Of a stretch of 48,104 bases of DNA, positions 33,688-42,209 are shown one piece after another. The stretch is from NCBI GenBank assembly GCA_040222185.1, contig JAVKDP010000077.1:1-48104 (forward strand). Reading direction: 5' to 3'. Position 1 is the first letter of the stretch. Each line of letters opens with the position of its first letter. Made by a program: the position numbers and the translations under genes. The notes under the pieces are model-generated. The model was not told the origin of the DNA. It was given only the letters and a program-made list of their open reading frames with translations, and searched no databases. Source of the stretch: JAVKDP01 sp040222185. Its GTDB lineage: Bacteria; Bacteroidota; Rhodothermia; Balneolales; Balneolaceae.

Positions 33688-34983
33688 CTAACCCAAGCCT
33701 ACCCTTTCAAATATTACATCCACATTTCTGGTATGGTGATTCAGATCAAAGGCGTCATCAATCTCTTCCTGACTTAGATGACTTCTCATAAATTCACTTC
33801 CTTCGATAATTGGTTTGAAAAGCTTCTGGTTCTCCCATGATTCCATTGCCAGCGGTTGAACAGAGTCGTATGCCAATTCTCTGGCAATTCCTTTATCAAT
33901 AAGTTTATTCAGAATACGCTGTGAGAACACCAGGCCTTGCGTTTTCCAGATATTTGATTCCATGTTGTCTTCAAAAATCACAAGATTCTCAACTACATTT
34001 GCGAACCTGCTTAACATATAGTCTAATAGAATGGTTGCATCTGGAAGTATAATACGCTCAGCTGAAGAGTGAGATATATCACGCTCGTGCCAAAGTGGGA
34101 TATTTTCAAAACCTGTGACCATATACCCACGAAGAACCCTGGCACATCCTGAGATATTCTCTGAGCTAATCGGATTTCTTTTATGCGGCATTGAAGAAGA
34201 TCCTTTCTGCCCTTTTCTAAATGCTTCTTCTGCTTCACGAACTTCACTTCTTTGTAAATGACGAACCTCAACAGCCATTTTCTCCAGTGTTGAACCAATC
34301 AGCGCTATGGTAGCAAGGTAATAGGCGTGCCGATCTCGTTGAAGTGTTTGTGTAGAAATTGGCGCCGGAGTTAGCCCGAGTTTTTCACATGTATATTCTT
34401 CTACCTCTGGTGGTATATTTGCAAAAGTACCCACCGAACCAGATAGCTTTCCAAACTCTACATCTGCCGCTGCTTTTTCAAAACGCTCCAGGTTTCGGTT
34501 CATTTCAGCATACCATAGTGCACACTTCAAACCAAACGTTGTTGGCTCGGCATGTATTCCATGAGTACGTCCCATCATTACTGTGTATTTATGAGTTTTC
34601 GCTTTTTCTGCTAAAACAGAAATAATCCGCTTAAGATCTTCCTTCAAAATCTTATTGGCCTGCTTTAAACGAACACCCCAGGCAGTATCAACTACATCAG
34701 TTGAAGTCAACCCATAGTGAACCCATTTCTTCTCGTCACCCAGCGTTTCCGAAACCGCACGAGTAAATGCAACAACATCGTGCCTTGTAAGCTCTTCGAT
34801 CTCTTTAATCCGATCTATATCAAATGAAGCTTTGTTATATAACTCGTCAACATCATCCATAGGTATGGTTCCAAGTTTAGCCCATGCCCAGCAAGCAGCT
34901 AACTCAACTTCTAACCAAGCCTGGAACTGATTTTCCTCAGTCCAGATATTCAACATTTCCTTCCGGCCGTACCTAGAGATCAT
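33688..34983 (-). CDS. purB: Adenylosuccinate lyase
   Basis: Acts twice in purine synthesis, cleaving SAICAR and adenylosuccinate to release fumarate. 431 aa. Motifs: MMGRTHGIHAEPTTFGLK (catalytic His region), the fumarase-superfamily signature GSSSMPHKRNPISSEN with the catalytic Ser, and HSSAERIILPDATILLDYML. The compact size matches the short bacterial (B. subtilis-type) PurB. A TATCTTTG -7-like element lies upstream at 35020-35027. The CPBP gene follows after 25 bp. Confidence 0.97.
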   Translation of the reverse strand: MISRYGRKEMLNIWTEENQFQAWLEVELAACWAWAKLGTIPMDDVDELYNKASFDIDRIKEIEELTRHDVVAFTRAVSETLGDEKKWVHYGLTSTDVVDTAWGVRLKQANKILKEDLKRIISVLAEKAKTHKYTVMMGRTHGIHAEPTTFGLKCALWYAEMNRNLERFEKAAADVEFGKLSGSVGTFANIPPEVEEYTCEKLGLTPAPISTQTLQRDRHAYYLATIALIGSTLEKMAVEVRHLQRSEVREAEEAFRKGQKGSSSMPHKRNPISSENISGCARVLRGYMVTGFENIPLWHERDISHSSAERIILPDATILLDYMLSRFANVVENLVIFEDNMESNIWKTQGLVFSQRILNKLIDKGIARELAYDSVQPLAMESWENQKLFKPIIEGSEFMRSHLSQEEIDDAFDLNHHTRNVDVIFERVGLG

Positions 34984-35019
34984 CTTAATTTATTTTTGAA
35001 TTGTTCTTTGATTCGCGCT

Positions 35020-35027
35020 CAAAGATA
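35020..35027 (-). promoter_or_regulatory. -7-like element (TATCTTTG) upstream of purB
   Basis: Reads TATCTTTG on the minus strand, about 37 bases upstream of the purB ATG, same octamer as at gatB. No clear -33 TTG. Confidence 0.4.
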
Positions 35028-35151
35028 AGACTTTGTAGGACAGTTAAATGAAAAACGTACAGATTTTACCCCCTTTATTTAATCTAAAAAGGGAGACTTT
35101 GAAAAAAAATTCAATCATTTATGGTAACGCTTTCAATATTAGCTAAGATCA

Positions 35152-35164
35152 AAAAAAGCGCTTT
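35152..35164. promoter_or_regulatory. Shared 13-bp site with AAAGCGCTTT palindrome upstream of amt
   Basis: AAAAAAGCGCTTT, identical to 28215-28227 upstream of GSII. Lies about 45 bp upstream of the candidate -7 element and 130 bp upstream of the amt ATG. ACGCTTTC at 35127-35134 repeats one half-site and also has a copy near GSII. Confidence 0.5.
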
Positions 35165-35208
35165 TAGCGTCTATTATTTAGGATTAATAGTTAATTAAAC
35201 TAATTTTT

Positions 35209-35216
35209 TACATTTG
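35209..35216 (+). promoter_or_regulatory. -7-like element (TACATTTG) upstream of amt
   Basis: Full match to TAnnTTTG, 78 bases upstream of the amt ATG. The expected -33 position is TTAAT-like rather than TTG. Suggests a leader of about 70-75 nt. Confidence 0.4.
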
Positions 35217-35294
35217 AAAACATTATTTACCTAATTAAATTTGGTTAGTGTTTATTCACTCTCACATCACTCACTCTAACTAACCATTTAAATA

Positions 35295-36596
35295 ATGAAG
35301 CTTCGATATAAACTACTTCTATGCTTTCTTGCAGTTTTTGCTTCTGACACAGTTCAGGCTCAAGATGTAACTGCTGAAACGGTACAAGATAACCTTAACT
35401 ATGTTTGGACAATTATAGCCGCTTGTCTTGTCTTTTTTATGCAGGCCGGTTTTGCACTGGTTGAAACAGGATTTACCAGAGCTAAAAATGCTGTCAATAT
35501 TATAATGAAGAATGTAATGGATGTATCAGCTGGCGGGCTGGCATTTTTCTTTATTGGATTCGGAATTATGTTTGGAACCTCAGCTGGTGGATGGATTGGA
35601 ACCGATGGTTTCATGCTTTCAGAAATTGGAGACTATTCTGTAGAATGGTCATACACCTTCTTTTTCTTCCAGGCTGTATTTGCTGCAACTGCCGCTACAA
35701 TTGTTTCCGGTGCTGTAGCTGAACGAACTGCATTTAATGCATACTTAATCTTTTCAATTGTAATTACGGCCTTTATATATCCTGTATTTGGCTCATGGGC
35801 CTGGGGAAGCCTCTTTAACGGCAGTGGCTGGCTAGAAAACCTCGGATTCATTGACTTTGCTGGCTCAACCGTTGTTCACTCTGTAGGTGGCTGGGCTGCT
35901 TTGGCAGGAGCTATCGTAGTTGGCCCTCGAGTTGGAAAGTATATTAATGGTAAAGCTCAACCTATTGCAGGTCATAGTTTACCTCTTGCTGCTCTTGGTG
36001 TATTCATCCTATGGTTAGGATGGTTCGGGTTTAACGCAGGATCTACAACAACTGGTGATACTTCTATTGCCCTAATTGCTTTAAATACATTCCTGGCTGC
36101 TGGTGCTGGTGCAACTGCTGCTATGTTTATCACATGGGTTACTACAGGAAAGCCTGACGGTGCCATCACTTTAAATGGTGTACTTGCTGGTTTAGTAGGT
36201 ATTACAGCTGGTTGCGCGAACCTGACTCCGGGATTCGCCATTTTAGCCGGAGCAATTGCTGGTGTTATTTGCCATTACTCAATGATTCTTATTGAGAAGA
36301 AAGTAGATGACGCTGTTGGCGCAGTATCTGTGCATGGTGTATGTGGTGCATGGGGTACTTTAGCTGCAGGCCTTTTCGATTCAGCCGGGTTTAGCTGGGA
36401 AGTAGTAGGTGTGCAAGCTATCGGTATTGGTGCGGCATTCCTTTGGACATTCCCTGTTAGTTACCTCATTTTCAAAGGAATCGATATGATGATTCCACTT
36501 CGTGTCAATGGTCACCTCGAAGAAATGGGACTGGATCTTCACGAACATGACGCTGAAGCTTATCCTGAATTTGAGCCAAAAACAGTAGTGGCTTAA
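35295..36596 (+). CDS. amt: Ammonium transporter (Amt/Mep/Rh family)
   Basis: Inner-membrane channel for ammonium uptake. 433 aa with an N-terminal signal-like helix (KLLLCFLAVFASDTVQA) and eleven further membrane segments. Signature FMQAGFALVETGFTRAKN, the pore His in FAGSTVVHSVGGW and the second in VSVHGVCGAWGTLA are all present. The cytoplasmic tail is short and acidic. Downstream is an outer-membrane porin-like gene at 147 bp, possibly cotranscribed, with an intergenic stem-loop. Upstream it shares an exact 13-bp sequence with the GSII region, which is consistent with joint nitrogen control. No glnK/PII gene is adjacent, unlike many amt loci. Confidence 0.96.
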   Translation: MKLRYKLLLCFLAVFASDTVQAQDVTAETVQDNLNYVWTIIAACLVFFMQAGFALVETGFTRAKNAVNIIMKNVMDVSAGGLAFFFIGFGIMFGTSAGGWIGTDGFMLSEIGDYSVEWSYTFFFFQAVFAATAATIVSGAVAERTAFNAYLIFSIVITAFIYPVFGSWAWGSLFNGSGWLENLGFIDFAGSTVVHSVGGWAALAGAIVVGPRVGKYINGKAQPIAGHSLPLAALGVFILWLGWFGFNAGSTTTGDTSIALIALNTFLAAGAGATAAMFITWVTTGKPDGAITLNGVLAGLVGITAGCANLTPGFAILAGAIAGVICHYSMILIEKKVDDAVGAVSVHGVCGAWGTLAAGLFDSAGFSWEVVGVQAIGIGAAFLWTFPVSYLIFKGIDMMIPLRVNGHLEEMGLDLHEHDAEAYPEFEPKTVVA

Positions 36597-36629
36597 ACCA
36601 ACTCAAAAAAAAGAAACTCAAGGTATTTC

Positions 36630-36653
36630 GGAAGGGGCTTCACTCCCCCTTCC
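36630..36653 (+). terminator. Stem-loop between amt and the porin-like gene (partial terminator or mRNA processing site)
   Basis: GGAAGGGG (36630-36637) and CCCCTTCC (36646-36653) pair perfectly with an 8-nt loop. It has no T-run (TTACCAG follows), so it may slow transcription or protect the upstream message rather than end it. Confidence 0.55.
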
Positions 36654-36743
36654 TTACCAGAGAACTACTCAACTCACATGTTCTTATACCAATCAACTAT
36701 GTAGGAACAGCCTAACAACTCAACTCACTCAATAGGACTAAAA

Positions 36744-37409
36744 ATGAAAAACTTAAAAAAAACATCACTCTTGCTTGCTACAGCACTGGTAATATTACTT
36801 GCTGGAAGCGACATGGTTAAAGCTCAAACGGAAGTTAGTACCAGTGTAGATTTATACAGCACCTACGTATGGCGTGGCGTAGCTTATTCAGGGCCTTCCT
36901 GGCAGCCAGGTATTGAAGTCAGCAACGGTGGCTTTGCAATTGGAGCGTGGGGCTCTCAAGGCTACGATGGATTCCAGGAAATGGATCTATATGCCGGATA
37001 TAGCTTTGATTTTGGATTAAGCTTAGGTATAACCGATTACTTCTACCCTTCAACATCAACAGGCGCATCTGGCCCATTTCTGGATGGTGATAGCCATGCT
37101 TTTGAACTTAACTTAGGTTATGGTATGGATGCTTTTTCTTTCTCAGCTAATTATATCGCTGGCGGAAGTGGCTCAGTTGGTGATGATATCTATTTCGAAG
37201 CTGGCTATTCATTAGACCAGGCTGACCTTTTCATAGGTGCTGGTGACGGATGGCATTCATCAGATACTGAGTTTGCAGTAGTAAATATCGGTATTGGCAC
37301 CAGTAAAGAAATAGTAATTACAGATAGCTTTTCGCTACCAGTTAGTGGAGCAGTTATTTTAAACCCGGATACTGAAGATCTGTATATACTATTCGGATTT
37401 TCCTTCTAA
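36744..37409 (+). CDS. Outer-membrane beta-barrel protein, TorF-like putative porin
   Basis: 221 aa. Signal peptide ending VKAQ, then a run of alternating beta strands ending in aromatic FGFSF, the usual C-terminal signal of outer-membrane barrels. The start of the mature part (VDLYSTYVWRGVAYSGPSWQ) resembles TorF-type small porins, in which Y-S-T-Y-x-W-R-G is typical. With amt upstream the likely role is outer-membrane passage of ammonium or other small nitrogen solutes (inference from position). Spacing to amt is 147 bp with a stem-loop between, so expression could be uncoupled. A terminator lies downstream. Confidence 0.82.
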   Translation: MKNLKKTSLLLATALVILLAGSDMVKAQTEVSTSVDLYSTYVWRGVAYSGPSWQPGIEVSNGGFAIGAWGSQGYDGFQEMDLYAGYSFDFGLSLGITDYFYPSTSTGASGPFLDGDSHAFELNLGYGMDAFSFSANYIAGGSGSVGDDIYFEAGYSLDQADLFIGAGDGWHSSDTEFAVVNIGIGTSKEIVITDSFSLPVSGAVILNPDTEDLYILFGFSF

Positions 37410-37439
37410 AACCATTTTTGGTTTAAAGCTGACAAGATG

Positions 37440-37473
37440 AAAAGGAGAGAGCTCGGAAGACTCTCTCTTTTTT
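37440..37473. terminator. Intrinsic terminator between the porin-like gene and the M48 gene
   Basis: GAGAGAG (37445-37451) pairs with CTCTCTC (37461-37467), extended by AAAG/TTTT-type flanks and a run of six T. It lies between two convergent genes, and the T-run suits the plus strand best. Confidence 0.8.
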
Positions 37474-37478
37474 ATTTA

Positions 37479-38972
37479 CTATTGAACCGGGATTTTTACA
37501 ATAGTGCCTCTTCTTACAACTTCATCCAGGCTTACCTGGTTGATAATCGCCAAATCTTCTGCTTCTATACCTGGAGGTAGAGTTGTAGGCAAAAGATTTG
37601 AGAATGCAGTTGATTCCCTTGCTCGTGTTAGCTGTAACCTTACAGGTTCAATATTAAGAATACTCTCGTCAACTAGTGCATCAAAGCCAACAGATACAGA
37701 ACTGAATTTAGCTCTGTACTCATTAAACTGAGAAGCGTTGGTATAGCTTAAAAAGCGATATACATTACCATTATAGGAAACCGCGGAGATATCAAGAGTG
37801 AAAGTATTCCCATCTTCAGTTTGTGTACTAGCCTCTGCTGAGTAACCTGTATATCCATTAACATTTACATCTTCCTGATCAACAACGGATATTCCTTCTT
37901 GCGATAGAAATGCCTTTACAGAAGCTTCAGCGGTTGTATTTTCAGAGTCAATGCTAAATTGAACAATTGCATCCTGGGCCTCATTTACAAGAATAACTGC
38001 AGAAGGCTGGTTAATTACGGCGAAACCTTCCGGTACCGGAAATTGAAACTCTAAATCAGGATGGTAAAATGTGTCGTTTTGCACGAATCCTTCACGTGGA
38101 TTCTCACCATACATAATTCCATCTATTTGCCTTAGAAATTCATCACGGTTTATTTTGGTCATTTCGTATCCCTGACTAGCCCAATCTTCAGCCATTTTAG
38201 GAATATTTAACTCCCTCTCACCTGGATCAGGATGTGAAGATAAGTGTGATGGAATACTATGACCTGCTTTCTCTGAAATCCTTTTTAAAGAAGTAAAGAA
38301 TTCTCCTCCTTCTGCGGCTACGTATCCTTCCATTGCTGAGTATTCGACACCTAGCTTGTCTGACTCTCTCTCATCATCTCTACTGTAGCTTAGAAACAAT
38401 AACTGAGCCGTCTGGCTACTTAACTGAAGGATGTTTCCACCATCTAGGCCAAAGGATTGACCTATCACAGCCCCACCAATAATCGCTAGCTGTCCGAGTT
38501 GTTGTTCTGCTGCCCTTTGCGAAGCGTGGCGTGCTGCTACATGTCCGATCTCATGACCTAAAACAACCATAAGCTGAGCTTCATTATCCAAATGCGCGAG
38601 CAAACCCCGGGTTACATATACATAGCCGCCTGGCAGAGCAAAAGCATTAACTACAGGACTGTTTAGTACACGAAATGTAAAGGGCGTATTTCTATACTCA
38701 GCAGGAGTATTTTCTCTATTGAAATGGCTAACCGCTAGTAACTCCTGACCTAGTCTATCTACATAATCAGCTAATTCCTGGTTGTCATAAAGTCCGTATT
38801 GAGCAATGATTTCGCCATCAGCCTCTGCTCCTATTTGCTTTTCTTTTTCCCAGGAATACCCATATACGCGTTTATTCCCCGAAACAGGACTAACCTGCAA
38901 GGATACACAAGCAGAGTTAATTAAAACGGCGATACATAGAATTGAAAGTAGTTTTGAAATCTTAGTTTTCAT
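37479..38972 (-). CDS. M48-family metallopeptidase lipoprotein
   Basis: 497 aa. Signal peptide with a Cys near residue 21 (LINSACVSLQ), a plausible lipobox. The peptidase domain (about 45-270) has the HExxH in GHEIGHVAARHASQRAA (about residue 136) and the third zinc ligand in DDERESDKLGVEYSAMEGY. The C-terminal half is a separate beta-rich domain, with a LysM-like ending (ALPTTLPPGI-type loop, then EDLAIINQV and GTIVKIPVQ). Similar M48 proteins in Proteobacteria (YfgC/BepA) act in outer-membrane quality control, and a like role here is inference. It is convergent with the porin gene. Confidence 0.9.
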   Translation of the reverse strand: MKTKISKLLSILCIAVLINSACVSLQVSPVSGNKRVYGYSWEKEKQIGAEADGEIIAQYGLYDNQELADYVDRLGQELLAVSHFNRENTPAEYRNTPFTFRVLNSPVVNAFALPGGYVYVTRGLLAHLDNEAQLMVVLGHEIGHVAARHASQRAAEQQLGQLAIIGGAVIGQSFGLDGGNILQLSSQTAQLLFLSYSRDDERESDKLGVEYSAMEGYVAAEGGEFFTSLKRISEKAGHSIPSHLSSHPDPGERELNIPKMAEDWASQGYEMTKINRDEFLRQIDGIMYGENPREGFVQNDTFYHPDLEFQFPVPEGFAVINQPSAVILVNEAQDAIVQFSIDSENTTAEASVKAFLSQEGISVVDQEDVNVNGYTGYSAEASTQTEDGNTFTLDISAVSYNGNVYRFLSYTNASQFNEYRAKFSSVSVGFDALVDESILNIEPVRLQLTRARESTAFSNLLPTTLPPGIEAEDLAIINQVSLDEVVRRGTIVKIPVQ

Positions 38973-39045
38973 GAGTGAGAATTTATTTTGCTAACTAAAC
39001 TATAATACTTTGAATATAAAATGCAGACTGTACCTTAAATCCACA

Positions 39046-40080
39046 TTATGAGTGAATAATATTCACTTCTGGCATCAAACGTATATTAAATTTTTCTACT
39101 ACAGAAGCCTGTATCTTTTGGGCAAGCTCCCACAACTCTTCCCCAGTAGCTTTGCCATGATTTACAAGTACCAGAGCCTGTTTATCGTGAATGCCAGCAT
39201 CTCCAAAACGCATTCCTTTCCATCCAGCCTGCTCTATCAGCCACCCTGCCGGAACTTTAGTAATAGTATCAGAAACCTTATACCCTGGAATGGTTGGGTA
39301 TTTGAGTTTTAGATCATCATACTCACTGGTTTCGATTTCAGGATTTTTAAAGAAACTTCCTGTATTGCCTATTTCTTTAGGATCGGGGAGTTTACTTTGG
39401 CGCACTTCAATAACTGCTTTACTGATATCGATTACACTTGGATTCTGTATTCCCTTTTCGTTTAGCTTCTCCTTAAGCGCCTCATATTCAAAATTAAGCT
39501 TTGGACTTTTATTTAACCTAAGTGTAACAGAAAGTATAATCACCTTACCCTTGAGTTCCCTTTTGAAGATGCTATCCCTGTATCCAAAGCTACATTGGCT
39601 TTCATCAAAATTTTGTTTTTCTCCAGACTCAATATGAAGGGCTTCAAGCGACTCAAAAGTATCTTTTAATTCAACTCCATAAGCCCCAATATTTTGAATG
39701 GGAGCGGCTCCTACTGTGCCCGGTATTAGTGAAAGATTTTCAATTCCTCCATATCCTTCTGATACCGTATACTCTACAAATTCATTCCAATCTTCTCCAG
39801 CTCCTACTTTCAGTAAAACACTGTCTTCGTCTTCTTCGACTAGCTTAATCCCTTTAATAAGATTCCGGACAATGACTCCATCAAAATCATCAATAAACAA
39901 AAGATTACTTCCGCCACCCAACACGAGTAGTTTCTGCTCTTTTGCTCGGGCAAATGTTATAGCCTCTTTCAGTTCAGATAAGGATTGTACTTCGATATAG
40001 TATCGAGCTAAAGCCGCTACTCCCATGGTTGTAAAGCCAGAGAGATCGACATTCTCTTTTACAGTTAGATCAGAAGGCAT
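39046..40080 (-). CDS. murB: UDP-N-acetylenolpyruvoylglucosamine reductase
   Basis: Reduces UDP-GlcNAc-enolpyruvate with NADPH and FAD in peptidoglycan synthesis. 344 aa, type I MurB. FAD-binding: LLVLGGGSNLLFIDDFDG; FAD/substrate: SLIPGTVGAAPIQNIGAYG; active site: CSFGYRDSIFK and GNTGSFFKNP with the catalytic Ser; the C-terminal Glu is in RLMPEVNII. It starts 6 nt after the CNNM-type gene, so the two form an operon. All key residues are visible. Confidence 0.96.
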   Translation of the reverse strand: MPSDLTVKENVDLSGFTTMGVAALARYYIEVQSLSELKEAITFARAKEQKLLVLGGGSNLLFIDDFDGVIVRNLIKGIKLVEEDEDSVLLKVGAGEDWNEFVEYTVSEGYGGIENLSLIPGTVGAAPIQNIGAYGVELKDTFESLEALHIESGEKQNFDESQCSFGYRDSIFKRELKGKVIILSVTLRLNKSPKLNFEYEALKEKLNEKGIQNPSVIDISKAVIEVRQSKLPDPKEIGNTGSFFKNPEIETSEYDDLKLKYPTIPGYKVSDTITKVPAGWLIEQAGWKGMRFGDAGIHDKQALVLVNHGKATGEELWELAQKIQASVVEKFNIRLMPEVNIIHS

Positions 40081-40086
40081 GTACTT

Positions 40087-41427
40087 TTAGATGACTTTAT
40101 TTGAGTCTGTTTCTTTTTTCTCATCTACTTTAACTCTAACCTTTTTGATCCTGTTATTTTGAACAGAATGTACGGTAAGTTCCAGGCCATTAAACTGTAC
40201 CCTTTCACCAACTGTTGGCAGGCTTTCGGTAAGGTGGTAGATAAGTCCTCCTAAAGTTTCATACTCATCATCTTCTGCGGTAAGATCACATTCCAAAACA
40301 TCTTCCATATCATCAAGGTCAATCTGGGCATCAAAAATATAAATACCGCTTTTAAAGCGAGTATATAAATTTTCTTCTACACCTTCGTCATCCGTAATAT
40401 CACCAACAATCTCTTCCAGGATATCATCCATGGTGATAAGGCCTTCAGTTCCGCCATATTCATCTACCACGATAGCCATATGGGTTTTCTCGTGTTGAAA
40501 ATCACGCAGTAAGTCATCAAGCTTTTTTGTTGCAGGAATGAACAGGGCTTTTCTAGCAATATTCTTCCAGTTAATTGAAGCACCCTTAGGCTCAACATTC
40601 AAATATGGGAGAACATCCTTGGCATATATAACACCGATAATAGTATCCATATCATTTTCGTATAAAGGCATTCTGGAGAAACTTTCCTCTTTTATCAAAC
40701 TAAGCACATCCTTAAGTGAGTCATTAACAGAGGCTCCTTTTATATTGACTCTTGAAGTCATGATTTCGCGTACAGTCGTAGTCCCAAATTCAATTACATT
40801 TTCGATAATCTCCCGCTCGTCCTCCTTAATCGACCCCTCTTTCTCACTAACTTCTGCCATCGTAATGATATCATCTGAAGTCATCTTTGAGGTAGGTTTA
40901 GGCAAATACTTTTCCATGCTAATGGTACTTTCGGCTATCAGCTTAGCTAGTGGCTTGAGAAGAATAAAAAAAGTATAGATGAATCCGCTCAACCTTCTGG
41001 ATGCTCCCAAAGGATTATTAATTGCAATAATTTTTGGAGTAATCTCACTTAGAATGAGAATCATAAAAGTTAAAATTACAACTTCAAAAGTATACACTAA
41101 CACTTCGGAAAGGCCTATTAAACTCATCAAGCTCCCGGTAATAACGGCTGCCATAACTGAGGCCACAATATTTGCAAAGGTATTCCCAATAAGGATGGTA
41201 GCTAACAGCCTTCTGGGTTTGTCAAGCATCAACAAGATTCTGTCATCAGCAGAGTTTGAATGCTCATCTTGTTTCAAGTCTTCTAGCCTGTTAACCATCG
41301 AAAAGAATGCAACTTCAGAGCTAGAGTATAGCGCTGAAAGAAACAAACTGAATATCATAATCAAAAGCTGAATTGAGATTACAGTCAGATCAATCTCTCC
41401 TGTATTAAGTAATAAACCAATATTCAT
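40087..41427 (-). CDS. CNNM/CorC-type membrane protein with CBS domains (GldE-like)
   Basis: 446 aa from the ATG at 41427. A TTG at 41472 would add 15 residues. An N-terminal DUF21 membrane domain (about 10-185) begins LLIMIFSLFLSALYSSSEVAFFS, then two CBS domains (GTTTVREIMTSRVNIKG, then MPLYENDMDTIIGVIYAKDVLPYL; AIVVDEYGGTEGLITMDDILEEIVGDI), then a CorC_HlyC transporter-associated domain. In Bacteroidota the gliding-associated GldE has this layout. The other gld genes are not nearby. Family members are often annotated as hemolysin-type, but the known role is linked to Mg/Co resistance or transport. Start uncertain. murB follows after 6 nt. Confidence 0.9.
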   Translation of the reverse strand: MNIGLLLNTGEIDLTVISIQLLIMIFSLFLSALYSSSEVAFFSMVNRLEDLKQDEHSNSADDRILLMLDKPRRLLATILIGNTFANIVASVMAAVITGSLMSLIGLSEVLVYTFEVVILTFMILILSEITPKIIAINNPLGASRRLSGFIYTFFILLKPLAKLIAESTISMEKYLPKPTSKMTSDDIITMAEVSEKEGSIKEDEREIIENVIEFGTTTVREIMTSRVNIKGASVNDSLKDVLSLIKEESFSRMPLYENDMDTIIGVIYAKDVLPYLNVEPKGASINWKNIARKALFIPATKKLDDLLRDFQHEKTHMAIVVDEYGGTEGLITMDDILEEIVGDITDDEGVEENLYTRFKSGIYIFDAQIDLDDMEDVLECDLTAEDDEYETLGGLIYHLTESLPTVGERVQFNGLELTVHSVQNNRIKKVRVKVDEKKETDSNKVI

Positions 41428-41523
41428 CTCTAAAAAAGAAAAAATTGTAAGGAGTAAATAGATGGGTATCAATGTTGTTTGGAGTTTGGCGGAATTTACA
41501 GAGGCTTATCAAGGGTACAAAAT

Positions 41524-41560
41524 AAAAAAAGCGATGAAAGCATTGCCTACATCGCTTTTT
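41524..41560 (-). terminator. Intrinsic terminator of ssb
   Basis: AAAAAGCGATG (41526-41536) pairs with CATCGCTTTTT (41550-41560), 13-nt loop, with a T-run on the minus strand. Located 17 bp after the ssb stop. Confidence 0.9.
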
Positions 41561-41576
41561 ACAGTTTAACTATTTC

Positions 41577-42044
41577 TTAAAATGGAAGATCATCATCCAT
41601 ATCATCAAAATTGCTATCCAGCTCAACATTACTAGACATTGGCTTATTCGCAGCCTGGGTATTCTGAGCAGGTGCTCCCCCACCCATATTGTTATTACCA
41701 CCACCTGAACTACCTTTGCTGTCTAACATAGTCATTTGCAAAGCTTTCACTTCAGTGGTATAACGCTTTTGACCTTGATTATCTTCCCACTGGCGTGTTT
41801 GTAACGGACCTTCAATATAAATCAAAGAACCTTTGTGAAGATATTGCTGACAAATCTCAGCTAACCTTCCCCACGCTACCACGCGGTGCCATTCCGTTTT
41901 TTCTTTGAACTCGCCGTTGGCGTCTTTATAGCGCTCGCTTGTAGCCATATTTAACGTAGCTACAGCTGTGTTTGATTGTGTGTATCGTACTTCCGGATCT
42001 TGGCCTAAACGACCAATTAGCATTACTTTATTTAGTGAACTCAT
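41577..42044 (-). CDS. ssb: Single-stranded DNA-binding protein
   Basis: Binds single-stranded DNA as a tetramer in replication and repair. 155 aa. OB fold from residue 3 (NKVMLIGRLGQDPEVRYT) to about 105, with TEWHRVVAWGRLAEICQQYLHKG and YIEGPLQTRQWEDNQG. A disordered Gly/Asn/Gln/Ala linker (GSSGGGNNNMGGGAPAQNTQ) leads to the acidic tail DDMDDDLPF, which recruits partner proteins. The gene has its own terminator. The 165-bp upstream gap is AT-rich. Confidence 0.97.
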   Translation of the reverse strand: MSSLNKVMLIGRLGQDPEVRYTQSNTAVATLNMATSERYKDANGEFKEKTEWHRVVAWGRLAEICQQYLHKGSLIYIEGPLQTRQWEDNQGQKRYTTEVKALQMTMLDSKGSSGGGNNNMGGGAPAQNTQAANKPMSSNVELDSNFDDMDDDLPF

Positions 42045-42209
42045 TACGTATCCTGCATTCTAAATTAATATTTGTTGCAAGGTAAGACTTCAAGAAGAAC
42101 TATTCCTTACAAAAAAAATTTCCGGCGTAATAAATCATTAAATATTTATTTAATGATAAATTTTCTGATCAAATGCGGGTTACTTTTAAACTTTAATTCT
42201 GAGAGTGAG

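Larger units (their letters stand above)
34984..35294. other. 311-bp divergent intergenic region between purB and amt
   Basis: No gene seen. On the purB side it has TATCTTTG at 35020-35027. On the amt side it has ACGCTTTC (35127-35134), the shared AAAAAAGCGCTTT site (35152-35164), a TACATTTG -7-like element (35209-35216), and a leader ending in a C/A/T-rich run before the ATG at 35295. Confidence 0.6.

Noticed and set aside
35399..36241. Several minus-strand frames within amt
   Set aside because: Antisense to a well-defined transporter; no motif or start signal.
39191..39637. 148-codon plus-strand frame and similar frames over 39052-40000
   Set aside because: Antisense to murB with its clear FAD and active-site motifs; Ser/Leu-rich composition typical of a shadow frame.
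40538..41371. Long plus-strand frames opposite the CNNM-type gene
   Set aside because: Antisense to a well-supported membrane/CBS protein; composition reflects the reverse complement.
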